37,433 bases of DNA from Nocardia jinanensis (GCF_014645735.1 NZ_BMMH01000038.1:1-37433), one strand, 5' to 3'. Counted from the stretch's first letter, positions 24,444 through 32,979 are shown. A program made the numbers and translations. Notes: generated by a model not told the origin, from the letters alone.

Positions 24444-24561
24444 GCCCGGCGCAGGAAATTCCCCCGAAACCCCTTGGGGCACACCGACGGTACGACCAGG
24501 AGCGTCGCACCACCGGTGGTCCGATCACGGCCGCCACAGCTCATCGGACCCTGCGCCGGGC
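24444..24561 (+). ncRNA. Candidate structured RNA/DNA element, copy B (leader of the resolvase-like genes)
   Basis: A 118-nt element. The outer stem is GCCCGGCGCAGG (24444-24455) with CCTGCGCCGGGC (24550-24561). A CCCC...GGGG hairpin lies near 24461-24479, CGACG/CGTCG at 24485-24489 and 24503-24507, and an 8-bp stem GGTCCGAT (24518-24525) / ATCGGACC (24543-24550) with a 17-nt loop almost identical to copy A. Compared with copy A, both sides of the outer stem changed together (G24449-C24556 against A-T). It ends 33 bp before the ATG of the downstream gene, a riboswitch-like position. Identity unknown; a DNA-level site is the rival idea. Confidence 0.6.
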
Positions 24562-24570
24562 TGCATCCAT

Positions 24571-24588
24571 CGCCTCTCGCGAAAGGCG
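24571..24588 (+). promoter_or_regulatory. Hairpin covering the ribosome binding site
   Basis: CGCCT (24571-24575) pairs with AGGCG (24584-24588), which overlaps the purine-rich AAAGGCGG before the ATG at 24595. Folding would hide the ribosome binding site, so it could be the expression platform of the upstream structured element. Copy A has a comparable CGCC...GGCG pair at 10072-10090. Confidence 0.45.
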
Positions 24589-24594
24589 GAAACC

Positions 24595-24924
24595 ATGCCC
24601 GTCGCAATCGTATACCTGAACAAAAGTCTTTGTGGCACAAGGAGAGAACTGATCGAGACCGAATGCCGGTATTTCGCTGTCGCGCACGGTTTCCGTATCG
24701 CACGGGTGGTCGTGGAATCCGGGTTCGATGTATTGGCATGGACATTACGGAAATTGGAGATGCTGGGCGGTGACGCAATAGTGACGCCCACAGTCGAGCA
24801 CATCGGTTTCCGCGCACCGGTCGTACTCGAACGCTGCGGGCTGATGGTGATGCGCCCGTGCGGCTGGTACCGCCGCGGTGAGGTGGACCGGTGGATACCG
24901 GATACCCCTGAGGTCCACCGGTGA
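24595..24924 (+). CDS. Small resolvase-N-terminus-like protein
   Basis: A 109-residue protein. The opening (VAIVYLNKSLCGTRRELIETECRYFAVAHGFRI) follows the pattern of the serine-recombinase catalytic domain: a beta strand with Tyr, a Ser at the position after YxRx, a helix with Cys, then A.A.G. The following VVVESGF and GGDAIVTPTVEHIGF echo later strands. The key Arg after Tyr is Asn here, and there is no C-terminal DNA-binding domain, so recombinase activity is doubtful. ATG 24595 follows AAGGCGGAAACC. It overlaps the next gene by GTGA. Likeness is by pattern only; I do not know the function. Confidence 0.7.
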   Translation: MPVAIVYLNKSLCGTRRELIETECRYFAVAHGFRIARVVVESGFDVLAWTLRKLEMLGGDAIVTPTVEHIGFRAPVVLERCGLMVMRPCGWYRRGEVDRWIPDTPEVHR

Positions 24925-25322
24925 CCGACCACGAACCCGGCGGGGACACGCGCGTTCCCCATCTCGAACCAGGCGGACAGTCGACAGCCATCGGCTACCT
25001 GCGCACCGATCTGTGCGGGCATCGCGGATTTGCCACCGCGCGCCTCCGGTTGACCGCCATCGCCCACGGCTACCGGCTCCTATGGCTGATCGAGCTCCCA
25101 GCCGACCCCGGTCCGGACCATCTCACGACACTTCGCGCCACGCTGGACCGGACCGGAGCCGACGCAGTCATCGTCGCGGCGACGACGCATCTACCCGGCA
25201 GACAGCTGCGCGCCTTGCGCACCATCACACCGGTGATCGTGGACGCCACCGTGCTACCCGAGACCCACGGGCTCCTCGCTCGGCTGCGCTCACTACTGGG
25301 GCGAGATCTGCTACAACGCTGA
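24921..25322 (+). CDS. Second small resolvase-like protein, paralogue of the previous gene
   Basis: A 133-residue protein resembling its neighbour: IGYLRTDLCGHRGFATARLRLTAIAHGYRLL aligns with the start of the preceding gene (YLNKSLCG...AHGFRI), and TGADAVIVAATTHL matches its later strand. The Arg of the YxR motif is kept, but Ser is replaced by Asp, and no DNA-binding domain follows. About 20 extra N-terminal residues are likely disordered. The GTG at 24921 overlaps the previous stop. Its 3' end overlaps the convergent egtE-like gene by 12 bp. The two genes look like a duplicated pair acting together; function unknown. Confidence 0.7.
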   Translation: MTDHEPGGDTRVPHLEPGGQSTAIGYLRTDLCGHRGFATARLRLTAIAHGYRLLWLIELPADPGPDHLTTLRATLDRTGADAVIVAATTHLPGRQLRALRTITPVIVDATVLPETHGLLARLRSLLGRDLLQR

Positions 25323-26483
25323 GACCGCGCCGACGAACCGGTCCAGTTCGTCGTGACTCACGAAGCAGTGCGGTGAGGCGCGTACCACCGAATCCAGTCC
25401 GCGGGCCGACATATCGAGCAGTGTGGACCCGCGATGGCTGACCGTCACCGTGATGTCCTTGCCGAGCAGGCGATCCCGGACCTCCACCGGCGCTGTACCG
25501 GCCACTGTGAACGAGACGATGCCGCTGTGTTCCACCCCGAGATCACGGACCGTCACTCCGGGCAGGTCACCGAGCGCGCCCCGGAGATACTCGGCGCGCT
25601 CGGCTACCGCCGCGTACACCTCCTCCGGACCGAGTTCAAGCAGGTACCGCACCGCCGCGCCGAGCCCGAGCCGGGCCGCGACATCGTGCTCCCAGAACTC
25701 GAACCGGGAAGCGTCCGGCGCCATCTGATAGTCGTGCGGACCTGTCCACTGGGCGCTGTGCAGATCGAGTCGGCCGGGTTCCAGCGAGGCGGCCAGTTCG
25801 GGCCGCAGATAGAGGAATCCGGTGCCCCGGGGGCCGCGCAACCATTTGCGCCCGGTGGCCGACAGCGCGTCCACTCCCAGCTCGGCGACATCCAGCGGCA
25901 GCTGGCCCGCGGACTGACACGCGTCGAGCAGTACCAGCGCCCCGGCCTCGCGTGCGATCCGCGCCGCCGCGGCCACCGGGTTCACCAGGCCCCCGTTGGT
26001 AGGGACGTGCAGCAGCGATACCAGCCGCACCCGGTCGTCCATCATCGCGGCCAGCGCGTCGATATCGAGCCGGCCGGTCTCGTCGCTGGGAATCTGTTCC
26101 ACCCGGGCTCCGGTGGCCCGGGCGCGCTGCAGGGCGGCGATGGCATTGCTGGCGTAATCGGCCCCGGAAACGAGAATGCGGTCGCCGGGGCGTAGCGGGA
26201 CAGCGTAGAAGAAGTCCGACCAGCCGCGGGTGGCGCTGTCGCTGAGGGCGATGGTGTCGGGTGTGGTGTTCAGCAGGGTCGCTATCGCCTGCTTCACCCC
26301 GGCCAGATCGGCGAGGCGTTCGTTCGCGGCCCGGTATCCGCCGATCTCGGACTCCCGCCGCAGATGGGCGATCACCGTCTCGGTGACCATCCGCGGCGGA
26401 AGCGAGGAACCCGCGCTGTCCAGGAAAACCGCCCCTGCCCCGATACCGGGCGTATCGTCACGTACTCGCTGCTCATCGACCAT
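25311..26483 (-). CDS. egtE: PLP-dependent class V aminotransferase-fold enzyme, candidate ergothioneine C-S lyase
   Basis: A 390-residue PLP enzyme. It has LDSAGSSLPP near the N-terminus, the cofactor-binding LLDACQSAGQ (Asp187, Gln190) and the lysine motif SATGRKWLRGPRGTGFLYL (Lys213). In ergothioneine synthesis EgtE cleaves the hercynylcysteine sulfoxide C-S bond to give ergothioneine. The link to that step rests on its place beside egtABCD; sequence alone would also allow another class V lyase or epimerase. ATG 26483 is chosen because earlier in-frame starts extend into non-family sequence. It is divergent from egtA, unlike the mycobacterial egtABCDE order. Confidence 0.72.
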   Translation of the reverse strand: MVDEQRVRDDTPGIGAGAVFLDSAGSSLPPRMVTETVIAHLRRESEIGGYRAANERLADLAGVKQAIATLLNTTPDTIALSDSATRGWSDFFYAVPLRPGDRILVSGADYASNAIAALQRARATGARVEQIPSDETGRLDIDALAAMMDDRVRLVSLLHVPTNGGLVNPVAAAARIAREAGALVLLDACQSAGQLPLDVAELGVDALSATGRKWLRGPRGTGFLYLRPELAASLEPGRLDLHSAQWTGPHDYQMAPDASRFEFWEHDVAARLGLGAAVRYLLELGPEEVYAAVAERAEYLRGALGDLPGVTVRDLGVEHSGIVSFTVAGTAPVEVRDRLLGKDITVTVSHRGSTLLDMSARGLDSVVRASPHCFVSHDELDRFVGAVSAL

Positions 26484-26696
26484 GCACCCGAGCCTATGAC
26501 GGATCCGTGACCCGTTCGCGCCGCAAATGTGTCCGTGCCCGTCGCTACTCTGGATTCCACGCGGAGCCGGCCCGGCCGTCCGGATCATGCCCCGCCGTCG
26601 ATCGACGACGAACCGATAATCGAACACACCGCTCGGGCAACGCCCCGGACCGAACACGCGAATCACGAACCAGCACGAAGCCGCACGGAGGTTGGT

Positions 26697-28025
26697 ATGG
26701 CGGTCACCCTCGAACATCCGGAATCGACCAGCGACCTACCACCGCACCCGGCCCTGTCCAGCCGAGCGGCGGCCGAAGCCTTTATCGGCGGGGTCTGTTT
26801 CAAGCTGGGTCCGCCCAGCCTCATCGGCGCCGAACTCGAATGGTTCACCGTCTGCCGGACCGGTCGTACGGCACGCCGGAGCGCACCGCGGTCGGCCCCG
26901 GACAGCACCCAGCAGCTGTTCACCGGCGCCCGGCCCACGACCGAACTACTCGCCCAGGCCCTGGGCCCCTACGCACCCCGCGCCATCGCGCCCGATTCCC
27001 CCGCCCGCCCACTACCCGGCGGCAGCCGGGTAACCGTCGAACCCGGTGGGCAGGTCGAACTCTCCAGCATCGCCGTCCCCGACGCCGCCGACCTGCGCGC
27101 CCGGCTCCGGACCGATCAGCAGCACCTGCGCGAACTCCTGAACAGCCACTCCATCCGGATGATCGCCGCCGCCGCCGATCCGGCCCGCACCCCCCGGTGC
27201 CAGCTTCGGCTGCCGCGCTACCAGGCGATGGAGCACTACTTCACCCGGATCGGCCCTTTCGGGCGGCTGATGATGAGCAATACCGCCGCCGCCCAGGTCA
27301 GCGTCGATATCGGCGCAGATCACGCCGAGCTCACCACACGCTGGACGGCCCTGCACGCGGTCGGGCCGGCCCTGATCGCCGCGTTCGCGTGTTCACCGGT
27401 GCTGCGCGGCGCGCCCACCGGCGAATGGGCCTCCCAGCGGATGCGGACCTGGTTGCACCTGGACCCGGCGCGGGCCTGCCCGCCCGTCGACGAGTGGGCC
27501 GACCCGGTCGCCGGCTATGCGGCCTGGGCACTGGACGCACCCCTGCTGTGCGTCCGGCGTACCGAACCGGCCCCCCGGCTCGCCTGGGCGGCGCCGCCCG
27601 ATACCACCTTCGGTGACTGGCTGTCCGGCGCCCTGGACGAGGTGATCGGCCGCCGTCCCGATATCGGTGACCTGCGATATCACCTGACCACACTGTTCCC
27701 GCCGGTTCGCCCCGCCGGATACTTCGAGGTCCGGTATCTCGACGCGCAGCCCGGCGACGGCTGGACCGTCCCGATCGGCGTCGTCGACGCCCTGCTGTCC
27801 ACGCCGGCCTCCGTCGCCGACGCGACCGCCGCCGCGGCCGCCACGGCCGGACGCTGGCACGATGCCGCCCGCTACGGCCTCGCCGATCCGGAGCTGCGCG
27901 CCGCCGCCGTCGCGGTACTGGAGGCCGCCGCCGCCCACACCGCCGACCCGGACCCGCAGCTGCACGCCGCCGTCCGGCGTTGCGCGCACGGGTGGGCACC
28001 GCAGCACGAGGAACGTTATGTGTGA
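26697..28025 (+). CDS. egtA: Glutamate-cysteine ligase of ergothioneine biosynthesis
   Basis: A 442-residue GCS2-type ligase making gamma-glutamylcysteine, the sulfur donor used by EgtB. Motifs are GAELEWF (about residues 44-50), VEPGGQVELSS, the long segment ending RYQAMEHYF and MMSNTAAAQVSVDIG. ATG 26697 follows GGAGG 6 bp upstream; an in-frame GTG far upstream (26529) would add about 56 residues of non-family sequence. The 213-bp gap to the divergent egtE-like gene must hold both promoters; TACTCT at about 26552 is a weak -10 candidate. First gene of the operon. Confidence 0.93.
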   Translation: MAVTLEHPESTSDLPPHPALSSRAAAEAFIGGVCFKLGPPSLIGAELEWFTVCRTGRTARRSAPRSAPDSTQQLFTGARPTTELLAQALGPYAPRAIAPDSPARPLPGGSRVTVEPGGQVELSSIAVPDAADLRARLRTDQQHLRELLNSHSIRMIAAAADPARTPRCQLRLPRYQAMEHYFTRIGPFGRLMMSNTAAAQVSVDIGADHAELTTRWTALHAVGPALIAAFACSPVLRGAPTGEWASQRMRTWLHLDPARACPPVDEWADPVAGYAAWALDAPLLCVRRTEPAPRLAWAAPPDTTFGDWLSGALDEVIGRRPDIGDLRYHLTTLFPPVRPAGYFEVRYLDAQPGDGWTVPIGVVDALLSTPASVADATAAAAATAGRWHDAARYGLADPELRAAAVAVLEAAAAHTADPDPQLHAAVRRCAHGWAPQHEERYV

Positions 28026-28089
28026 CGCCCCGGTTCGGCGCACACCCGGACCCACCCACCGACCAGCCGTCGACGAGCGGAGCCGCATC

Positions 28090-29430
28090 GTGACCACCAC
28101 CCAGCCGAACTCCGACCTCATCCGGACCGAACAGTTACGCGAGAACATCGCGGCCGCTCTGATCCGGGCCAGGCGACGTACCGCCACGCTCACCGACTGC
28201 GTGGACGAAGCCGAACTCCGCGCGCAGCACTCCCCACTGATGAGCCCGCTGGTCTGGGACCTGGCCCATATCGGTAGCCAAGAGGAGTTGTGGCTGGTGC
28301 GTGATGTCGGCGGCCGGGAGCCGGTTCGTCCCGATATCGACGAACTCTACGACGCGTTCAAACACGCTCGCTCGAATCGGCCACAGCTGCCGCTGCTGGG
28401 TCCCGACGAAGCCCGCGGCTATGTCGGCGCGGTACGCGACAAGGTGTGGGACGTTCTGGACCGCAGCCCGCTGCGGGGCAACGACCTGGTCGAGGGCGGT
28501 TTCGCCTTCGGCATGATCGCCCAGCACGAACAGCAGCACGACGAGACCATGCTCGCCACCCACCAGTTGCGGACGGGGGCACCGGTACTGACGGCGCCCG
28601 CCCCGCCTGCCGCGACCACGGTGGTACACGGTGAGGTGATGATCCCCGCGGGGGAATTCGTGATGGGCACCTCCACCGACCCCTGGGCGCTGGACAACGA
28701 ACGACCGGCGCATCCGGTGCACGTGCCCGCCTTCGCGATCGACGCCGCGCCCGTGAGCAACGCGCAGTACCTCGAGTTCGTCGCCGACGGTGGCTATGAG
28801 CGCCGGGAACTGTGGTCCGAGCGCGGCTGGTCGTATCGGCGCGAAGCCGGGCTCACGGCACCGCAGTTCTGGGAACGCGATACGGACGGACGGTGGTGGC
28901 GGCGGGTCTTCGGGGCGCCGCGGCCGCTGCGGCCGGAACAACCGGTGGTGCACGTGTGCTGGTTCGAGGCCGAGGCCTACGCGAACTGGGCCGGTAAGCG
29001 GCTGCCCACCGAGGCGGAATGGGAGAAAGCGGCCCGCTACGACCCCGGGACCGGGCGTACCCGTGCCTACCCTTGGGGTGATGCCGATCCCGGGCCCGGC
29101 CTGGCCAATCTCGGCCAGCGCCACCTCGAACCCGCCGATATCGGCGCCTATCCCGCGGGTGCCTCACCCGCGGGTGTACACCAGCTGATCGGCGATGTCT
29201 GGGAGTGGACCGCCTCCGGATTCCACTCCTATCCCGGGTTCCGTGCCTTCCCGTACCGGGAGTACTCGGAGGTGTTCTTCGGCGGCGACTACCGAGTGCT
29301 GCGCGGCGGCTCCTTCGGTACCGACCAGGTCGCCTGCCGGGGCACCTTCCGCAACTGGGACCATCCGATCCGCCGGCAGATCTTCGCCGGGTTCCGGCTG
29401 GCCCGAACCGTGGACCGGGAAGAGGCCTGA
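28090..29430 (+). CDS. egtB: Ergothioneine sulfoxide synthase (non-haem iron)
   Basis: A 446-residue enzyme that joins gamma-glutamylcysteine to hercynine with oxygen. The N-terminal DinB-like half carries His60 (WDLAH) and the HX3HXE iron motif at residues 146-152 (HEQQHDE). The C-terminal half is a formylglycine-generating-enzyme-type fold, with NAQYLEFV, RLPTEAEWEKAARY, GDVWEWT, the tyrosine-rich SGFHSYPGFRAFPY region and VLRGGSFGT. The GTG at 28090 is preceded by GCGGAG and gives the usual N-terminus. It follows egtA after 64 bp and overlaps egtC. Confidence 0.96.
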   Translation: MTTTQPNSDLIRTEQLRENIAAALIRARRRTATLTDCVDEAELRAQHSPLMSPLVWDLAHIGSQEELWLVRDVGGREPVRPDIDELYDAFKHARSNRPQLPLLGPDEARGYVGAVRDKVWDVLDRSPLRGNDLVEGGFAFGMIAQHEQQHDETMLATHQLRTGAPVLTAPAPPAATTVVHGEVMIPAGEFVMGTSTDPWALDNERPAHPVHVPAFAIDAAPVSNAQYLEFVADGGYERRELWSERGWSYRREAGLTAPQFWERDTDGRWWRRVFGAPRPLRPEQPVVHVCWFEAEAYANWAGKRLPTEAEWEKAARYDPGTGRTRAYPWGDADPGPGLANLGQRHLEPADIGAYPAGASPAGVHQLIGDVWEWTASGFHSYPGFRAFPYREYSEVFFGGDYRVLRGGSFGTDQVACRGTFRNWDHPIRRQIFAGFRLARTVDREEA

Positions 29431-30266
29431 TGTGCCGGCACATCGGCTATGTGGGCCCGGCGGTGCCGGTGGGCGAGGTGCTGACCCGCGGCCCGCATTC
29501 CCTGCGTACCCAGGCATGGGCGCCCCGTGAGATGCGCGGCGGCGGGACGATCAACGCCGACGGATTCGGGGTCGCGTGGTGGGGCCCGAACCCGGCTCCG
29601 GTCACCCGCTACCGCAATGCCGAGCCGATCTGGACCGATCCGGCGGTGGACGAGGTACTGCCGCAGCTGACCTCGCACGCGGTACTGGGGTCGGTCCGCT
29701 CGGCCACGGTCGGTATGCCGGTGGAACGTTCGGCGTGCGCGCCGTTCCTGTGGGACCGATGGGCGTTCAGCCACAACGGCGTGGTGCCGCGGTGGCGCTC
29801 GGTGCTGACTGCCGTCCTGTCCGATCTGGATGTCGCCGCGACCCGCGCCGGAATGACCCGTCGCTACGAGACCAGCCATCTGCTCGAGGCCGAGGCGCTC
29901 ACCGATTCGGCCGCGCTGTGGGTGCTGCTGAGCCGGTTGCTGGACCCCGAGCCGCCCGCGGGACTGGCCGAAACTCCCGGCACCGCACTGCGTCTGCTCG
30001 TCACCGGGGTCCTGCACCACGCTCCCGACGCCCGGGTGAACCTGCTGCTCGGCGACGGTGCGCGACTGTGGGCCACCACCTGCTATCACTCGCTGTACGC
30101 CCTGATCGGCGACGATTTCGCCGTGCTGGCCTCCGAACCCTATGACGACGACACCCGGTGGCGGCAACTACCGGATCGGAGTCTCGTCCACGCCGAACCC
30201 GGCGGGCTGAGTATCGAAACCCTCGAACTCGGCCGATCCACCGCGACCGAAAGTCTGCCCCTATGA
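29430..30266 (+). CDS. egtC: Gamma-glutamyl hercynylcysteine sulfoxide amidohydrolase
   Basis: A 278-residue class II glutamine-amidotransferase-like hydrolase that removes the glutamyl group from the EgtB product. It starts MCRHIGYVG, so Cys2 becomes the N-terminal nucleophile, and continues with NADGFGVAWW, GSVRSAT and FSHNGVVP, all typical of the Ntn fold. ATG 29430 overlaps the egtB stop as TGATG, and the gene's own stop overlaps egtD as ATGA, so the three are translationally coupled. Confidence 0.95.
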   Translation: MCRHIGYVGPAVPVGEVLTRGPHSLRTQAWAPREMRGGGTINADGFGVAWWGPNPAPVTRYRNAEPIWTDPAVDEVLPQLTSHAVLGSVRSATVGMPVERSACAPFLWDRWAFSHNGVVPRWRSVLTAVLSDLDVAATRAGMTRRYETSHLLEAEALTDSAALWVLLSRLLDPEPPAGLAETPGTALRLLVTGVLHHAPDARVNLLLGDGARLWATTCYHSLYALIGDDFAVLASEPYDDDTRWRQLPDRSLVHAEPGGLSIETLELGRSTATESLPL

Positions 30267-31234
30267 CCCAGCCGATCGTGGAAGTCCATCTCACCGACGC
30301 CGATCTCACCGAGGCGCTGCGCACGGACGCGCGCAGCGGACTCACCGCGAGCCCGAAATGGCTGCCCCCGAAATGGTTCTACGACGCCCGCGGTAGCGAT
30401 CTGTTCGAACAGATCACCGCGCTGCCCGAGTACTACCCGACCCGTACCGAACGGGCTCTGCTGGAATCGGTCGCCGGGGCGATCGCCCGCACCGCGAAGG
30501 CAGAGGTCCTGGTCGAACTGGGTTCCGGTTCGGCGGCGAAGACCCGGATCCTGCTGAACGCCCTCACCTCGGAGGGTCCGCTCAAAACCTATGTCCCGCA
30601 GGATGTCTCGGCGACCGCCCTGCGTGCTTCGGCAGCAGAGGTGGCCGCGGAGTTTCCCGGCCTGGCAGTGCACGGTGTGGTCAGCGATTTCACCGACACC
30701 CTCGGTACGCTGCCCCGCGGTGGACGCCGGATGATCGCGTTCCTCGGCGGCACGATCGGCAATATGGTCCACGACGAACGCGCCGAATTCCTCACCGGCA
30801 TCCACGATGTACTGGAACCGGGTGAACAACTGCTACTGGGCGCCGGGCTCGTCCTGGAGCCGGACATCATGGTCCCCGCATACGACGACGCCGCCGGGAT
30901 CACCGCGGAATTCAACCGCAATGTGTTGCGGGTCCTCAATTCCCGGCTGCGAGCCGATTTCGATCCGGAATCCTTCCGCCATATCGCGCACTGGGACCCG
31001 GACAACGAATGGATCGAGATGCGGCTGGAAGCGACCCGCGATATGAGTGTCACAGTCGCCGATCTCGGTTTCACCGCGCGCTTCGCCCGAGGCGAGCAGA
31101 TACGCACCGAGATATCCGCGAAATTCCGGCTGCCCGGGCTGGACAGCGAACTACGCGGCGCCGGATTCGTCACCGAACACGCTTGGACCGATCCCGACGA
31201 CAGATTCGCCCTCGTTCTCGCGGCCCGCGTCTGA
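30263..31234 (+). CDS. egtD: L-histidine N-alpha-trimethyltransferase
   Basis: A 323-residue SAM-dependent methyltransferase converting histidine to hercynine, the first committed step. Visible motifs are YDARGSDLFEQIT and YYPTRTE (histidine site), the SAM loop ELGSGSAAKTR at residues 85-95 and FLGGTIGN, whose Asn binds the substrate amine in the mycobacterial enzyme. Length matches the family. ATG 30263 overlaps the egtC stop. It is last in the operon; the 334-bp gap that follows holds no gene but contains intergenic repeat copy 2. Confidence 0.97.
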   Translation: MTQPIVEVHLTDADLTEALRTDARSGLTASPKWLPPKWFYDARGSDLFEQITALPEYYPTRTERALLESVAGAIARTAKAEVLVELGSGSAAKTRILLNALTSEGPLKTYVPQDVSATALRASAAEVAAEFPGLAVHGVVSDFTDTLGTLPRGGRRMIAFLGGTIGNMVHDERAEFLTGIHDVLEPGEQLLLGAGLVLEPDIMVPAYDDAAGITAEFNRNVLRVLNSRLRADFDPESFRHIAHWDPDNEWIEMRLEATRDMSVTVADLGFTARFARGEQIRTEISAKFRLPGLDSELRGAGFVTEHAWTDPDDRFALVLAARV

Positions 31235-31426
31235 GCCAGAGCCCCGTGAGACCGATCGGCCCGACCCCGACACAACACGGGAGCCGGCGCCATCGACACA
31301 GCCGGGGCCTGCACGGTTCTGAAGCGCGTGCGGTCGGCCGTCCATAGATCGGCGACAGTTGAGCACTTACAGAGTCGTCAACCTACCCAGGCGATCAAGG
31401 TGCACTTCCGCACACACCTTCCGTCT

Positions 31427-31562
31427 ACTCCGGATGGTCCACCTCAGTAGGCGGGGCCCGCCCCGGTTCTGGAGCGACGAAGCGAAGGAGCGCAGCGACT
31501 GAGCGAAGGAGTGAAGAACCGGGGTTAACAGGGCCCCGCCCCGCGGCGCCGCAGGCGACGCC
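31427..31562 (+). repeat. Intergenic palindromic repeat, copy 2
   Basis: This is nearly identical to 338-473, with the same orientation, dyad arms and GCGAAGGAG motifs. It ends six bases from the pth stop codon, so the minus-strand pth transcript runs straight into the hairpin, as the TetR transcript does into copy 1. No gene is seen in 31235-31426. Confidence 0.9.
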
Positions 31563-31568
31563 AAAAAT

Positions 31569-32144
31569 TCAGTGCAGCCGGTTCTGCGCCGTCTCCAAAC
31601 CCACCCGCAGCAGCAGTTCCACGGCGTCGGCGGCCTGCTCGACCACCGTGGGTACTTCCTTGCGCTCGGCCGGCGAAAACGGTTTGAGCACGAAATCGGC
31701 TGGATCCTGCCGGCCGGGCGGGCGCCCGATACCGATACGGGTGCGCAGATAGTCCTTGGTGGTGAGAGCGCCGGATACCGACCGCAGGCCGTTGTGCCCG
31801 CCCTCGCCGCCACCGCGTTTGAGCCTGATCTCACCGAACGGGAGATCCAGTTCGTCGTGTACGACGACGACCTCGGTCGGCGGGACCGAGAAGAACCGGG
31901 CCAGCGCCGCCACCGGACGACCAGACAGGTTCATGAACGACCGCGGTTTCGCGATCAGCACCTGGCGTCCATCCAAACGGGCCTGCAGCAGATCAGCGCC
32001 CGATTTCTTGTGGGCGGTGAACCGGCCACCGACCCGCTCCGCGAGCGAGTCGGCGACCAGAAAGCCCACATTGTGCCGGGTCCGCTCATAAGCGGGACCC
32101 GGATTGCCCAGGCCGACGACGAGCGTCGGCGCGGTATCGGCCAT
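31569..32144 (-). CDS. pth: Peptidyl-tRNA hydrolase
   Basis: A 191-residue enzyme that frees tRNA from prematurely released peptidyl-tRNA. The signature residues are present: GLGNPGPAYERTRHNVGF with catalytic His24, SFMNLSG, HDELDL and GGGEGGHNGL. The region before ATG 32144 has no purine-rich ribosome binding site and the rplY stop is only 19 bp upstream, so translation is probably coupled. rplY-pth is a normal actinobacterial pair, but here it points opposite to glmU-prs. Confidence 0.97.
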   Translation of the reverse strand: MADTAPTLVVGLGNPGPAYERTRHNVGFLVADSLAERVGGRFTAHKKSGADLLQARLDGRQVLIAKPRSFMNLSGRPVAALARFFSVPPTEVVVVHDELDLPFGEIRLKRGGGEGGHNGLRSVSGALTTKDYLRTRIGIGRPPGRQDPADFVLKPFSPAERKEVPTVVEQAADAVELLLRVGLETAQNRLH

Positions 32145-32163
32145 CGAAAGGAGGCCGGAATCT

Positions 32164-32760
32164 TTATTCGGCGCTCTCGGCCTCGGCGACCTCGGTCTCG
32201 GGCTCCGGCTCGGCCGTGCGGGGCTCGACCACGTTCACGATGAGCGCCTCGGGGTCACCGGCCAAGCTGATGCCCTTGGGCAGCTCGATGGCGCCCGCGG
32301 TGATCTGGGTGCCGACCTCGGCACCGGCGATGGAGACCTCGATCGACTCCGGAATGTTGAGAGCGTCGGCAGAGATCGAGAGGGTGGTGGCTTCCTGGGT
32401 GACCAGGGTGCCGGGGCCGGCCTCACCGGTGAGGGTGACCGGGACATCGGCGGTGACCGCTTCGCCCCGCTGCACGATCAGCAGGTCGGCGTGCTCGATG
32501 TAGCGGTGGATCGGGTGCACCACGACCGACTTGGTCAACGCGAGCTGCTTCTTGCCCTGGATGTTCAGGTTCAGCACCGCGTTGGTGCCGTGCTGACGCA
32601 GGATGGCCGCGAACGACAGCGCGTCCAGCGACAGATGCTGAGGGTCCGACTGGTGCCCGTACAGCACGGCCGGCACGTTGCCCGCGCGGCGGGTACGGCG
32701 CGCTGCGCCCTTGCCGAACTCGGTGCGGATCTGCGCTTCGAGAAGGTTGACGTCGGACAT
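32164..32760 (-). CDS. rplY: 50S ribosomal protein L25 (general stress protein Ctc type)
   Basis: A 198-residue long-form L25 that binds 5S rRNA. The N-terminal L25 domain (EFGKGAARRTRRAGNVPAVLYG) is followed by the TL5/Ctc C-terminal beta domain (TADVPVTLTGEA ... LNIPESIEVSI ... ITAGAIELPKG) and an acidic tail. ATG 32760 is preceded by AGGAG at a spacing of about 10. It begins a two-gene unit with pth. The 800-bp region upstream contains no gene and is occupied by repeats. Confidence 0.96.
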   Translation of the reverse strand: MSDVNLLEAQIRTEFGKGAARRTRRAGNVPAVLYGHQSDPQHLSLDALSFAAILRQHGTNAVLNLNIQGKKQLALTKSVVVHPIHRYIEHADLLIVQRGEAVTADVPVTLTGEAGPGTLVTQEATTLSISADALNIPESIEVSIAGAEVGTQITAGAIELPKGISLAGDPEALIVNVVEPRTAEPEPETEVAEAESAE

Positions 32761-32979
32761 GACTGGATAACTCCTACGGCTCTACCGGGCTGGTGGGCGG
32801 TGCCAGGGTAATCGCGCCCCTGGTCGGTTGGTCTGCTCGTCAGGCGAAGACCGATCGGAGGCGGCCGGAAGCCGCGCCGCGTCGATCACGGTGCCGCAGA
32901 TATGCGAACCCTCGCCGAGACAACCCGAATACTGTAACTCGAGCACCGCATAACTCCTGAATCGGGGGCTGTGTTTATT

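Noticed and set aside
24595..25322. Active site-specific recombinase
   Set aside because: Both proteins are only the size of the catalytic domain, with altered active-site motifs and no DNA-binding domain.
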